From Micromonospora ureilytica (GTDB lineage Bacteria > Actinomycetota > Actinomycetes > Mycobacteriales > Micromonosporaceae): a stretch of DNA of 64,000 nt. The notes under the pieces were generated by a model. The model made no database searches, was not told the DNA's origin, and worked only from the letters and a program-made list of their open reading frames with translations. Below, piece by piece: positions 41,808 through 50,944 of the stretch. Position numbers and translations under genes: made by a program. The DNA is taken from assembly GCF_015751765.1 (NCBI RefSeq), contig NZ_JADOTX010000001.1, forward strand, positions 186,001 to 250,000. The letters run 5' to 3'. Each line of letters begins with the position of its first letter. The first letter of the stretch is position 1.

Positions 41808-41865
41808 CGCCCACCAGGGCCGGGCCGATAGCCGGTCCCGGCCTGCGCTTCCGAACTGGGCTGGC

Positions 41866-42220
41866 CTGGCCCCGGCTGGGTCTGGCACTGGGTTGGCCTG
41901 GTCCTGGCTGGGTCTAGCACTGGGTTGGCCTGGCCTCGGCTGGCCTGGTCCTGGTCCTGGTTGGCCTGGTCCTGGTTGGCCTGGTCCTGGTTGGCCTGGT
42001 CCTGGTTGGCCTGGTCCTGGTTGGCCTGGCCTCGGCTGGCCTGGTCCTGGTCCTGGTTGGCCTGGTCCTGGCTGGTCTGGCCTCGGCTGGCCTGGCCCTG
42101 GGTCGTGCTGGTCCTGGGTTGGCCCGGCCCCCGGCTGGGCTGGTCCTGGCCGGGCCTGGCCGCGGTTGTGCCTGGCCCCGGCTGTGGCTGGTCCCGGAGT
42201 TGGCCCGGCTCTGGGCTGAC
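41866..42220. repeat. GC-rich minisatellite with 15-bp period
   Basis: Four exact tandem copies of TTGGCCTGGTCCTGG fill 41961-42020; degenerate copies and GGCCTCGGCT variants run on both sides over roughly 350 bp. Because the period is a multiple of three, several frames on both strands stay open (WPGPG, LAWSW, NQDQA repeats); I regard these as artefacts. The stretch 41808-42752 has no gene: this satellite, three long hairpins and a short spacer make it up. Confidence 0.85.
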
Positions 42221-42272
42221 ATCCCGAGCCGGTTGAACGGCTGAGCCACCCGACGGCACGTCCCCGGGGCGG

Positions 42273-42349
42273 TGATCGACTCGATTTTCATGATGTCGGG
42301 GTGTTCGAGTGCGTCGGATACCGCGACTTCATGAAAACCGAGTCGATCA
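42273..42349. repeat. GATC hairpin R2
   Basis: A 21-base arm (42273-42293, beginning TGATCGACTCG and ending TTTTCATGA) pairs with 42329-42349, one mismatch; the 35-base middle pairs imperfectly as well. Non-coding, between the convergent VOC and secreted-protein genes. Confidence 0.8.
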
Positions 42350-42484
42350 AGCCGAGGACGGGGGCCCGGGCCTGCTCCAGGGAACATAGAAATCAGCGCT
42401 GTCTGGATATATCGGGGCGCACCGCGTCTTGGATAAGCGGCCCTCCCGTTGGTCACTCGGCGCTGAGTAGGTCAACCCACGCTG

Positions 42485-42567
42485 CCTCGTCGATCATGGA
42501 GTTGTGGTGGGTGACAAAGTGCCCGAATGACCCTAAGTCAGGCACCACGTCTCCATGATCGACGAGG
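42485..42567. repeat. GATC hairpin R3, first half of a duplicated composite unit
   Basis: CCTCGTCGATCATGGAG pairs perfectly with CTCCATGATCGACGAGG (17 bp); eight more inner pairs have two mismatches; loop of 33 bases. The left arm GATCATGGAGTTGTGGTGGG is identical at 57596-57615. Confidence 0.82.
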
Positions 42568-42587
42568 TTCAGCCGCGCCCTTCCGCG

Positions 42588-42654
42588 GATCTTGCACTTA
42601 CTGTCGCGGCATAAGGGGCATTCCGTGCATCTCGGCGACCGAAACTGCAAGATC
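42588..42654. repeat. GATC hairpin R4, second half of the composite unit
   Basis: GATCTTGCACTTACTGTCGC pairs with 42635-42654 (17 of 20). It closely resembles 57691-57757. The R3-R4 order, orientation and spacing recur at 57597-57760. Confidence 0.8.
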
Positions 42655-42752
42655 GACGCGGGCGGGGGAAGCGATCCAAGGAGCCTGGTCAGGTCATCGT
42701 GATTCCGGCCGGCCCCGGCCTGCTGGTGCCTGGCGGGGCCGTGTCCGCCGGG

Positions 42753-43229
42753 TTACTTGCCGGGCGTACCTTCGCCGTGGTGGTTGCCCGGACCGCGGTG
42801 GCCGCCGGGGCCGGGGAAGACGCCTGCCTCGACGGCCTTGGTGATGGCGTCGGCCTGCTCCTGGGTGAGCTTGCCGTCCTTGACTGCCTGGTCCAGGCGC
42901 TGCTTGAGCGCGGCCTGTCGGTCCTCGGCGGACGGGCGCTGCGGTCGGTCGGCCGGCCGGTGCTGCTCGCGGATCTTCTCCAGTGCGGCGGTCACCTTGT
43001 CGGTGGGCACGCCCAGTTCCTTGGCGAGCGCCTCAGCGAACTTGCCCTGCCGGTCGGCCTTCGCGCCGGGAGCCGTGCCCGGAGCCGCGTCGGGGGCGGT
43101 GCTGGCGCTCGGTGCCGGCGTGGGAGTGTCCGCGGCGAACGCGATCGTCGGGGCCGCGATCCCGACGCCGAGGACGCCGGCGGTGGCCAGGCCGGCCAGC
43201 AGGTGCTTCCTACGGATGGTGCGGGACAT
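42753..43229 (-). CDS. Secreted helical protein, unknown
   Basis: 158 residues from ATG 43229 (MSRTIRRKHLLAGLATAGV), TGGAGG five bases upstream. Signal peptide with AFA-ADT cleavage near residue 33, a Thr/Pro/Ala linker, then two helical repeats (GKFAEALAKELGVPTDKVTA; LDQAVKDGKLTQEQADAITK) that resemble DUF2680/YckD-like proteins, and a Gly/His-rich tail (GPGGHRGPGNHHGEG) that may bind metal. Divergent from the lyase gene. Confidence 0.72.
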   Translation of the reverse strand: MSRTIRRKHLLAGLATAGVLGVGIAAPTIAFAADTPTPAPSASTAPDAAPGTAPGAKADRQGKFAEALAKELGVPTDKVTAALEKIREQHRPADRPQRPSAEDRQAALKQRLDQAVKDGKLTQEQADAITKAVEAGVFPGPGGHRGPGNHHGEGTPGK

Positions 43230-43414
43230 GGTGTCCTCCAGAGGTTCGGTCATCCTGCGCTGTCGTCACCGACAGTGACCGGGCAGTCTGGGCGGAAGCC
43301 GTGGCGACCCTGTCAGCGAGCTGACAATCCTGGCCGGTGGTGGGCGAAATCGGTTGTGCCGTCGCTGGCTGAGCGGTCAGGGTGGACGATCCACCGACGG
43401 AAGGACACCGCGGA

Positions 43415-44299
43415 ATGACCGTCGAGATTCGGGAGATTCCACTCGCCGAGCCGGGCGTCGGGCCGTACGGCATCACGCCTGGCCCGGACGGCGCGCTGTG
43501 GCTGACGTTGGCCCATGCCGGCGGGATCGCTCGGTTGTCACCCGACGGCGTGGTCCGGACCTACCCGCTGGATTCGGCCGGCGGCCGCCCGTTGATCATC
43601 ACGGCCGGGCCGGACGGGGCGCTCTGGTTCACCCGCTCCGGAGACGACCGGATCGGTCGGATCACCGTCGACGGCGAGCAGCGCAACACCGCCCTGCCGG
43701 CCGGCACCGGGCCATGCGGCATCGCGGCCGGCCCCGACGGCGCGCTCTGGTACGCCGGGATGACCTCCGACACGATCGGCCGGGTGGAGACCGACGGCAC
43801 CCACACCGCATTTTCGCTGCCGGTGACCGGCGGATTCGCCTCGATGATCACTGCTGGCGCGGACCGGGCTCTCTGGTTCACCCTCAACCAGGCGAACGCG
43901 ATCGGCCGGATCGACCTCGACGGCAGGGTGACGTTGTACCCGCTACCCACAGTGAACGCGGGCCCGGTCGGCATCGCCCTCGGCGACGACGGTGCCATCT
44001 GGTTCGTGGAGATCACGGCCGGTCAGCTCGGTCGGATCTGCCCGGATGGCGAGATCGTCGAGTTCCCGCTGCCAGACCGGGCGGCCCGTCCGCACGCGAT
44101 CGTGGCCGACCCAGAGGGCGGCGCGTGGTTCACCGAGTGGGGTGCCAACCGGATCGGTCACGTTGATCGAGCCGGACGGATCGAGGGCTACGCCCTCCCC
44201 ACCCCCAACGCCGAACCCCACGGCATCACCCGCACCCCGACCGGCATCTGGGCCGCCCTGGAGTTCGGCGCGATAGCCCACCTAACCCCATCCCCCTAA
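43415..44299 (+). CDS. vgb: Streptogramin B lyase-like beta-propeller
   Basis: 294 residues; about seven repeats of the type GPDGALWFT-x-n-IGRI, as in virginiamycin B lyase. The active-site pattern known from Vgb (His228, Glu268, His270, Glu284) is matched by His227 (RPHAIV), Glu267-Pro-His269 and Glu283 (ALEFG). If active, it would linearise type B streptogramins by lyase chemistry and give resistance. Many actinobacterial propellers of this class have other, unknown roles. GGAAGGA precedes the start. Confidence 0.78.
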   Translation: MTVEIREIPLAEPGVGPYGITPGPDGALWLTLAHAGGIARLSPDGVVRTYPLDSAGGRPLIITAGPDGALWFTRSGDDRIGRITVDGEQRNTALPAGTGPCGIAAGPDGALWYAGMTSDTIGRVETDGTHTAFSLPVTGGFASMITAGADRALWFTLNQANAIGRIDLDGRVTLYPLPTVNAGPVGIALGDDGAIWFVEITAGQLGRICPDGEIVEFPLPDRAARPHAIVADPEGGAWFTEWGANRIGHVDRAGRIEGYALPTPNAEPHGITRTPTGIWAALEFGAIAHLTPSP

Positions 44300-44313
44300 C
44301 CCCTCCGACCTGG

Positions 44314-44376
44314 CGTTGATCATGAAGTTATTGCCACGACACGCCGTGGCGAGTGACAACAACTTCATGATCAACG
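44314..44376. repeat. GATC hairpin R5
   Basis: CGTTGATCATGAAGTT pairs perfectly with AACTTCATGATCAACG (16 bp), and inner TTG/CAA and CAC/GTG pairs extend it past single mismatches. Between the convergent lyase and LD-carboxypeptidase genes. Confidence 0.82.
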
Positions 44377-44406
44377 GCGCAAAGCGGGGGGTGGGGGTGG
44401 GTGGGG

Positions 44407-45342
44407 TTAGTGGACTGCGGGGGGTGCTGTGAGGGTGGCTGTTGTGGTGTCCACTGTGGCTTTTGTGCCTACCGGGACTGTTAGTTGGTTGGGGCCGTGG
44501 CCGATGGGGAGGCCGCCGAGGACCGGTACGCCCAGGTCTCCGAGGCGTTCGTTCAGTACGTCGACGATCGTGGTGTCCCAGCCGTCGCCGCAGTCGGTGA
44601 ACTGCCCGACCGCCACCCCGGCCAGTCCGTCCAGTGCGCCGGCCCGGCGCAGGTGGGTGAGCATCCGGTCGACCTTGTACGGGGGCTCCTGCACGTCCTC
44701 GATCAACAGCACCGCACCGGTCAGGTCGGGTAGGTCCGGGGTGCCGATCGACGCGGCGATCATGCACAGGTTGCCGCCGAGCAGGGTGCCGGTGGCGCGA
44801 CCCGGGACGCGTACGCCGAAGGTTTCCTCGGTGGGGTCCGCGGTGATCGACACCGGTTCGGTCGTCATCAACGCCGCGTGCAGGGACTCGGCGGACCGCA
44901 GCGGCGTGCGCTCGTCGCGCCAGGCAGCCCCGGGGCCGTGCACCCCGGCCAGGCGGGCGCCCCGCCACAGCGCGAACTGCAACGCGGTGATGTCCGAGAA
45001 GCCGGCCACCACCTTCGGGTCACGGCGGACGGCGGCCATGTCGATGGCGTCCACGATCCGTTGGGCGCCGTAGCCGCCACGAGTGCAGATCACGCCGCGC
45101 ACCTCCGGGTCGGCGAAGGCCGCGTTCAGGTCGGCGGCGCGCCTGTCGTCGGTGCCGGCGAGGTAGCCGTGGCGGGCGTACGCGTTCGGCGCCGGCACCG
45201 GGTGCAGGCCCCAGCCGGTGAGCAACTCCATGCCCCGGGCCACCCGTTCCGGCGAGGTCGGCCCGGACGGTGACACCAACAGCACAGTGTCACCGGGGCG
45301 CAGCACGGGCGGGCGTACGGCGGCGCTGTCCTCGCTGATCAC
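44407..45342 (-). CDS. LD-carboxypeptidase (S66 family)
   Basis: 311 residues, start GTG 45342. Peptidase S66: GDTVLLVSPSGP start, catalytic Ser in VAGFSDITALQ, Glu in LLIEDVQEPPYKVDRML, His in GLPIGHGPN. Acts in murein recycling (cutting L-D bonds of tetrapeptides) or, in MccF-like members, in self-protection against nucleotide antibiotics. No antibiotic cluster adjoins. Confidence 0.88.
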   Translation of the reverse strand: MISEDSAAVRPPVLRPGDTVLLVSPSGPTSPERVARGMELLTGWGLHPVPAPNAYARHGYLAGTDDRRAADLNAAFADPEVRGVICTRGGYGAQRIVDAIDMAAVRRDPKVVAGFSDITALQFALWRGARLAGVHGPGAAWRDERTPLRSAESLHAALMTTEPVSITADPTEETFGVRVPGRATGTLLGGNLCMIAASIGTPDLPDLTGAVLLIEDVQEPPYKVDRMLTHLRRAGALDGLAGVAVGQFTDCGDGWDTTIVDVLNERLGDLGVPVLGGLPIGHGPNQLTVPVGTKATVDTTTATLTAPPAVH

Positions 45343-45379
45343 AACCGCAAAGCCTAACGACCGGCCGTGGCCGGGACCC

Positions 45380-45440
45380 GCACACGGGCGGCGGGAGGCC
45401 CAGCACGGGCGGCGGGACGCCGAGCACGGCGGCGGGAGGC
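45380..45440 (+). repeat. Short degenerate direct repeats
   Basis: About three copies of GGGCGGCGGGAGGCCCAGCAC (with changes) between the LD-carboxypeptidase and amidotransferase genes. No coding content seen. Confidence 0.5.
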
Positions 45441-45496
45441 CGCGCGAGCCCGTGCCGGGGCGTGGTGCCGCACGGCGTACCGGCTAGCCTCGACCT

Positions 45497-46264
45497 GTGG
45501 CAACCGCGCTGGTGATCGAGAACGACCCGACGGACGACGCGCGCCGGCTGGGTGAGTGGCTGACCGAGGCTGGGCTGGAGCTGTGGGTGGTTCGCCCGCA
45601 CGCCGGCGACGAGCTCCCCGCCGACCTGGAGGGGTACGCGGCGCTGGTGGTGCTCGGCGGCGACCAACAGGCGTACCCACTGTCGGACGGCTCGCCCGGC
45701 GCACAGTGGTTTCCGGCCGTGGAGGGCCTGCTGCGAAAGGCGGTCCGGTACCGGGTGCCGACCCTGGCGGTCTGCCTGGGCGCTCAGCTGCTCGCCACCG
45801 CGCACGCCGGGTTGGTGGAGCGCAGCCCGTCCGGGCCGGAGATCGGCCCCGGCGTGGTCGGCCGGCGCGACGCCGCCGAGAACGACCCGTTGTTCCGGTA
45901 CGTGCCGTTGATCCCGGACGTGCTCCAGTGGCACTCCGACGAGATCACCGAGTTGCCCCGGGGCGCGACCCTGCTGGCCGCGTCCACCCGCTACCCGCAT
46001 CAGGCGTTCCGCCTCGGTGACCGGGCGTGGGGGTTGCAGTTCCACATCGAGTGCGACGCCGCGATGATCGCCGACTGGGCCACCGACTCGACCCAACTCG
46101 CCGAGCTGGGCTACGACCCGGAGCTGGTGGTCGCGGCCTGCGCCTCGGTGCTGGCCGACGTCGAGGAGGTCTGGCAACCGTTCGCCGCGCGGTTCGCCGC
46201 GCTGGCCCTCGGCGAGTTGGACGACAGCACGATGCGGCGCGGCCTGCCGCTGCTCGGGCACTGA
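45497..46264 (+). CDS. Class I glutamine amidotransferase-like protein
   Basis: 255 residues. Catalytic Cys in TLAVCLGAQLLA, His-Glu in LQFHIE, the class I triad. Similar to GuaA-type amidotransferase domains that stand alone (gamma-glutamyl hydrolase-like). Starts at GTG six bases after TAGCCT (leaderless). It overlaps glnE by one base (TGATG), so glnE translation is likely coupled to it, and a role in glutamine metabolism is possible. Confidence 0.85.
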   Translation: MATALVIENDPTDDARRLGEWLTEAGLELWVVRPHAGDELPADLEGYAALVVLGGDQQAYPLSDGSPGAQWFPAVEGLLRKAVRYRVPTLAVCLGAQLLATAHAGLVERSPSGPEIGPGVVGRRDAAENDPLFRYVPLIPDVLQWHSDEITELPRGATLLAASTRYPHQAFRLGDRAWGLQFHIECDAAMIADWATDSTQLAELGYDPELVVAACASVLADVEEVWQPFAARFAALALGELDDSTMRRGLPLLGH

Positions 46265-49200
46265 TGAGCCGGCCGACCAGGGCACCGGGCCGGCTCGCCC
46301 GGTACGGCTTCGGCACCGCCGAGGGCGACGGCGGCGCGCGCGCCGCGGACCTGCTCGGCTCGGACGGACTGCGGCTGTGGCGGCCGGTCGAGCAGGAACC
46401 GGTCGACGAGGCCGCCGCGGAGCTGCTCGCTGCGCTGTCCCGGGCCGCCGACCCGGACCTGGCGCTACGCCAGCTGCACCGCATCGTGGAGGCCGAGGGC
46501 CGCACCAGGGAAGGCCGCGCCACGGAAGGCGGCACCGGATCCGCGCTGCTCGCGGATCTGCACAACGACCCCGGGCTGCGGCGGCGGCTGATCGCGGTGC
46601 TCGGCGCGTCGGCGGCGCTCGGCGATCACCTGGTGGCCCACCCCGAGCACTACCAGGCGCTGCGGACCGCTTCGGACGGGCTCGCCCCGACCGCCGAGGG
46701 GCGGCTGGAGCCGGCCGACGGCGGCAACGCGGTGGCGGCGCTGCGGACCGCGTACCGGCTGGCGTTGTTGCGGATCGCGGCGGCCGACCTGACCGGCGGT
46801 CGCGGCCTGGAGCAGACAATGGCCGCGCTCTCGGCGCTGGCCGACGCGACGCTGTCCGCGGCGTACGAGATCGCTGTCGCCGAGTTGGCGGAGGGCACCG
46901 AGCGGCCCCGGCTGGCGGTCGTGGCGATGGGCAAGTGCGGCGGCGGCGAGCTGAACTACGTCTCCGACGTGGATGTCATCTTCGTCGCCGCCGAGGACGC
47001 CGACCTGTCCGCCGCGACCCTGGTGGCGACCCGGCTGATCTACATCTGCGGGTTGGTCGCCTGGCCGGTGGACGCCGCGCTGCGCCCCGAGGGCAGCCGG
47101 GGCCCGCTGGTGCGGACCCTCGCCAGCCACCTGGCCTACTACCGGCGGTGGGCGCGCACCTGGGAGTTCCAGGCCCTGCTCAAGGCCCGCCCGGCCGCCG
47201 GTGACCTGCCGCTGGCCCAGGAGTGGATCGACCAGCTCGCGCCGCTGGTCTGGCGGGCGGCCGAGCGGCCCGAGGCGGTCGAGGACGTCCGCGCCATGCG
47301 CCGCCGGATCATCGACCACATCCCGCCGAAGGAGTTGGAGCGCGAGATCAAGCGCGGTCCCGGCGGGCTGCGCGACATCGAGTTCGCGGTCCAGCTGCTG
47401 CAACTCGTGCACGGTCGCGGCGACGAGACGCTGCGCCCGCCCGGCACCATCCCGGCGTTGCGCGCGCTCGTCGCCGGCGGCTACGTCGGTCGGGCCGACG
47501 GCGAGGCCCTGCTGCGCGGCTACCGCTTCCTGCGCAGCGTCGAGCACCGGCTGCAACTCCAGGGCCTGCGTCGTACGCACACAGTGCCCGCCGAGCCGGG
47601 CGCGCTGCGCTGGCTCGCCGCCGCGCTGGGTTTCACGGCCACGCCGGGGCGCAGTGCCGTGGAGAGCTTCCGGGCCGAGTGGGTCACCCACGCCACCGAG
47701 GTACGCCGACTGCACGCCAAACTGCTCTACCGGCCGCTGCTGGAGTCGGTGGCCCGGGTGCCGGCCGACGGGTTGCGGCTCACCCCGGAGGCGGCCAGGA
47801 ACCGCCTGGAGATCCTCGGCTTCGCCGACCCGGCCGGGGCGTTGCGTCACCTCCAGGCGCTCACCGGCGGGGTGAGCCGCACGGCGGCCATTCAGCGCAC
47901 GTTGCTGCCGGTGCTGCTCAGCGAGTTCGCCGACGCGCCGGAGCCGGACCGGGGGCTGCTCAACTACCGGAAGGTCTCCGACAAGCTGGGCAGCACCCCC
48001 TGGTATCTGCGACTGCTGCGCGACGGTGGCCCGGTCGCCCGTCGGTTGGCCCGGGTCCTCGCCCTGTCCCGGTACGTCGCCGACCTGCTCGCCCGCGACC
48101 CGGAGGCGCTGCGGCTGCTGGCCGAGGAGAACGAGCTGGCGCCACGCCCGCCCGAGGTGCTGCGGGAGGGGTTCCTGGCGGCGGCGGCCCGGCACACCGA
48201 CCCGGTCGAGGCCACCAGCGCGGTGCGCGCGCTGCGACGTCGCGAGCTGGTTCGGGTGGCCTGCGCCGACGTGCTCTGCCGGGCGGGCGCGCTGGCGCCC
48301 AGCCCCACCCGGCCGGACGGCGTGAACCGGTCGGCCCCCAAGCTGTCCGACATCACAGTGGTCGGTACGGCCCTCTCCGACGTCACCGACGCCACCCTGA
48401 CCGCCGCGTTGCGGGCCGCCCAGGCCAGCCAGCCGGCGCCGGAGGGGCTGCGGTTCGCGGTCATCGGCATGGGCCGGCTCGGCGGGTACGAGTCGAACTA
48501 CCTCTCCGACGCCGACGTGCTCTTCGTCTACGACCCGCCGCCGGGCAGCAGCGAGAGCGCCGCCAGCGCCGCCGCGCACGCCGTCGCCGAGGAGTTGCGC
48601 CGACTGCTCGGCGTGCCCGCCCCCGACCCGCCGCTGGGCGTCGACGCCGACCTGCGGCCGGAGGGCCGCCAGGGTCCGCTGGTGCGCAGCCTCGCCGCGT
48701 ACGCGCAGTACTACGCCCGCTGGTCGCGGGTGTGGGAGGCGCAGGCACTGCTGCGCGCCCGGTTCGTCTGCGGTGACGCCGACCTGGGCGCCGAGTTCGA
48801 GGCGATGATTCAGCCGGTGCGCTACCCGGCCGACGGGTTGACCCGCGAACAGGTCGTCGAGATCCGGCGGATCAAGGCCCGGGTGGAGACCGAGCGGCTG
48901 CCCCGTGGCGCCGACCCGGCCACCCACACCAAGCTGGGTCGCGGTGGGCTCGCCGACGTGGAGTGGGCAGTGCAACTCGTCCAGCTCCGGCACGCCGGCG
49001 CGAACCCGGCGCTGCGCGGCACGCGTACCCTCGACGCCCTCGCGGCGGCCGAGCGGGCCGGCCTGATCGACCCGACGGACGCCGCGGAGATGGCCGCCGG
49101 TTGGGCCCTGGCCGCGCAGGTCCGCAACGCGTTGATGCTGGTCCGGGGCCGGGCCGGCGACCAACTGCCCCGGCACGGGGTGGAGTTGGCCGGGGTGGCC

Positions 49201-49299
49201 CGGCTGCTCGGCCGGGACGACCCGGGGGAGTTCCTCGACGAGTACCTGCGCACCGGCCGCCGCTCCCGCGCCGCGGCCGAACGGGTCCTCGATGCCTGA
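46264..49299 (+). CDS. glnE: Glutamine synthetase adenylyltransferase/adenylyl-removing enzyme
   Basis: 1011 residues. Two nucleotidyltransferase domains: the N-terminal one with GKCGGGELNYVSDVDVIFV (about 222), thought to remove AMP, and the C-terminal one with GMGRLGGYESNYLSDADVLF (about 735), which attaches AMP to a GlnA tyrosine. LRDIEFAVQLLQLVHG and ADVEWAVQLVQLRH are also typical. It controls GlnA activity by nitrogen status. ATG overlaps the preceding stop. The following membrane-protein gene overlaps its end by eight bases. Confidence 0.96.
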   Translation: MSRPTRAPGRLARYGFGTAEGDGGARAADLLGSDGLRLWRPVEQEPVDEAAAELLAALSRAADPDLALRQLHRIVEAEGRTREGRATEGGTGSALLADLHNDPGLRRRLIAVLGASAALGDHLVAHPEHYQALRTASDGLAPTAEGRLEPADGGNAVAALRTAYRLALLRIAAADLTGGRGLEQTMAALSALADATLSAAYEIAVAELAEGTERPRLAVVAMGKCGGGELNYVSDVDVIFVAAEDADLSAATLVATRLIYICGLVAWPVDAALRPEGSRGPLVRTLASHLAYYRRWARTWEFQALLKARPAAGDLPLAQEWIDQLAPLVWRAAERPEAVEDVRAMRRRIIDHIPPKELEREIKRGPGGLRDIEFAVQLLQLVHGRGDETLRPPGTIPALRALVAGGYVGRADGEALLRGYRFLRSVEHRLQLQGLRRTHTVPAEPGALRWLAAALGFTATPGRSAVESFRAEWVTHATEVRRLHAKLLYRPLLESVARVPADGLRLTPEAARNRLEILGFADPAGALRHLQALTGGVSRTAAIQRTLLPVLLSEFADAPEPDRGLLNYRKVSDKLGSTPWYLRLLRDGGPVARRLARVLALSRYVADLLARDPEALRLLAEENELAPRPPEVLREGFLAAAARHTDPVEATSAVRALRRRELVRVACADVLCRAGALAPSPTRPDGVNRSAPKLSDITVVGTALSDVTDATLTAALRAAQASQPAPEGLRFAVIGMGRLGGYESNYLSDADVLFVYDPPPGSSESAASAAAHAVAEELRRLLGVPAPDPPLGVDADLRPEGRQGPLVRSLAAYAQYYARWSRVWEAQALLRARFVCGDADLGAEFEAMIQPVRYPADGLTREQVVEIRRIKARVETERLPRGADPATHTKLGRGGLADVEWAVQLVQLRHAGANPALRGTRTLDALAAAERAGLIDPTDAAEMAAGWALAAQVRNALMLVRGRAGDQLPRHGVELAGVARLLGRDDPGEFLDEYLRTGRRSRAAAERVLDA

Positions 49300-50905
49300 C
49301 GCGTCGCCGCGCCCCACCGGGCTACGCGTCGTGGGCACGGTGACCGGGGTCGCTGTGGTGCTCGCCGTCGCGTTCCTCCTCGCGCCGCCGATGGGCAACG
49401 ACCTCGCCGCCCAGGTGGCCCGTGCCGGGTTCACCGAGCGGTACGGGGCCGCGCCTGTCGACTTCGGCTGGTACGGCGGCGTCAACCAGTACGGCTACAG
49501 CCTGTTCACGGCCCGGTTGGGCGCGCTGATCGGGGTGCGCCCGCTGGGTGCGGTCGCCGCCGTGGCCGGCGCGGCCGCGCTGGGTTGGCTGTTCACCCGC
49601 AACCGGGCCCGCCGGCCGCTGCTGGCCGGCGTCCTCGGCGCCGTGGTGCTGGTCGGCAACCTGGCGAGCGGTCGGATCACCTTCGCGGTCGGGCTGGCGT
49701 TCGGCCTGCTGGCGCTCTGCGCGGTCAGCGCGGAACGCCCACCGCGCTGGCTCCGGTTGACGCTCGCCGCCGGCTGCGCCGCCCTGGCGACGGCGGCCAG
49801 CCCGGTCGCCGGCCTGTTCACCGGGCTGGCCGGCGCGGCGTTGCTGCTGGCCGCTCTGCGTACCGGTGACGGGCCGGGCCGCCCGCTGCCCGGAGGCTGG
49901 CGAGCCGAGCGCCCACTGGCCGAGGGGTTCGTCCTGGCCGTGGCACCCGCCGTCACGCTCGCCCCGATCGCGTTCGTCTTCGGCAACGGCGGCACCCAGC
50001 CGTACTCGGCCGAGTCGATGCGCATCAACGTCGCGCTCGCGGTGCTGGTGGGAGTCGTGCTGCCGCGTCGCCGCCGGGTGTTGCGCATCGGCGCGGCGCT
50101 CACCGTGCTGCTCCTGGTCGGGGCGTACTACGTGCCCAGCCCCATCGGGTCCAACGCCCTGCGACTGCCGATGCTGTTCGCCCTGCCCGTGCTGGCCGGG
50201 TACGCCGCGTTGCCCGGGCCGTGGCTGGCCGGGCTGCTCGCCGCGACCGTGTGGTGGCAGTCCCCGGTGATGGTGAGCGACGTGACCCGGGCCGGCGCCC
50301 CGGAGAGCGCCAGGAGCTTCTACCAACCGCTCGTCGCCGAACTCGACAGGCGGCAGCCGGCCGGGCGGGTCGAGGTGGTGCCGCTGCGCGACCACTGGGA
50401 GTCCGCGTACCTGCCGCCGACCGTGCCACTGGCCCGGGGCTGGGAACGCCAGGTCGACAGCGACCGCAACGCGCTGTTCTACGACGGCAGCCTGACCGCG
50501 CAGACGTACGAGCAGTGGTTACGGCACGAGGCGGTGACCTACGTGGTGCTCGCCCCAAACGCCCCCGCCGACCGGTGGGGCCGCGACGAGGCCGCGCTGA
50601 TCCGCGCCGGCCTGCCGTACCTGCGGGAGGTCTGGAGCGACCCGACCTGGCGGATGTACGCAGTGGTCGACCCGACCTCGCTGGTCGGCGCCCCGGGTCA
50701 CCTCGTCGCCGCCGAGCGCGGCGCGGTTCGGCTGACCGCCACGCCCGGGAACGTGCCGGTCCGGGTGCGCTGGTCGCGCTGGCTCTCGCTGAGCGGCCCG
50801 GACGGCTGCCTGCGACCGGGCGAGGACGGGTGGACGGAGGTGCGGGTCCGCGCCGCCGGTGACTACTCGATCTCCAGTGCGCTGGCACCGACGCGCCACT
50901 GTTGA
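49292..50905 (+). CDS. Multi-pass membrane protein, GT-C-like
   Basis: 537 residues with around ten membrane helices in the first 370 residues and a soluble C-terminal part (GRVEVVPLRDHWESAYLP, ISSALAPTRHC). FGWYGGVNQYGYSL near residue 58 could be the first extracytoplasmic loop of a GT-C fold. I do not recognise a specific family. Start overlaps glnE by eight bases; it precedes two MptB-like genes in the same direction. Confidence 0.65.
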   Translation: MPDASPRPTGLRVVGTVTGVAVVLAVAFLLAPPMGNDLAAQVARAGFTERYGAAPVDFGWYGGVNQYGYSLFTARLGALIGVRPLGAVAAVAGAAALGWLFTRNRARRPLLAGVLGAVVLVGNLASGRITFAVGLAFGLLALCAVSAERPPRWLRLTLAAGCAALATAASPVAGLFTGLAGAALLLAALRTGDGPGRPLPGGWRAERPLAEGFVLAVAPAVTLAPIAFVFGNGGTQPYSAESMRINVALAVLVGVVLPRRRRVLRIGAALTVLLLVGAYYVPSPIGSNALRLPMLFALPVLAGYAALPGPWLAGLLAATVWWQSPVMVSDVTRAGAPESARSFYQPLVAELDRRQPAGRVEVVPLRDHWESAYLPPTVPLARGWERQVDSDRNALFYDGSLTAQTYEQWLRHEAVTYVVLAPNAPADRWGRDEAALIRAGLPYLREVWSDPTWRMYAVVDPTSLVGAPGHLVAAERGAVRLTATPGNVPVRVRWSRWLSLSGPDGCLRPGEDGWTEVRVRAAGDYSISSALAPTRHC

Positions 50906-50944
50906 CCGTGCCTGCCGTCGGCCGCACACCGTCGGGCTGGCAGC

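Noticed and set aside
41961..42020. Possible CRISPR array
   Set aside because: Repeats are directly tandem with no spacers, and there are no cas genes.
41639..42456. Repeat-rich frames (NQDQA, ARTRPT, WPGPG, LAWSW) on both strands
   Set aside because: All come from the 15-bp minisatellite, which keeps frames open by its period; no start signals.
46465..49485. 1006-codon reverse open frame opposite glnE
   Set aside because: Antisense shadow from GC-rich third positions; composition without any recognisable domain.
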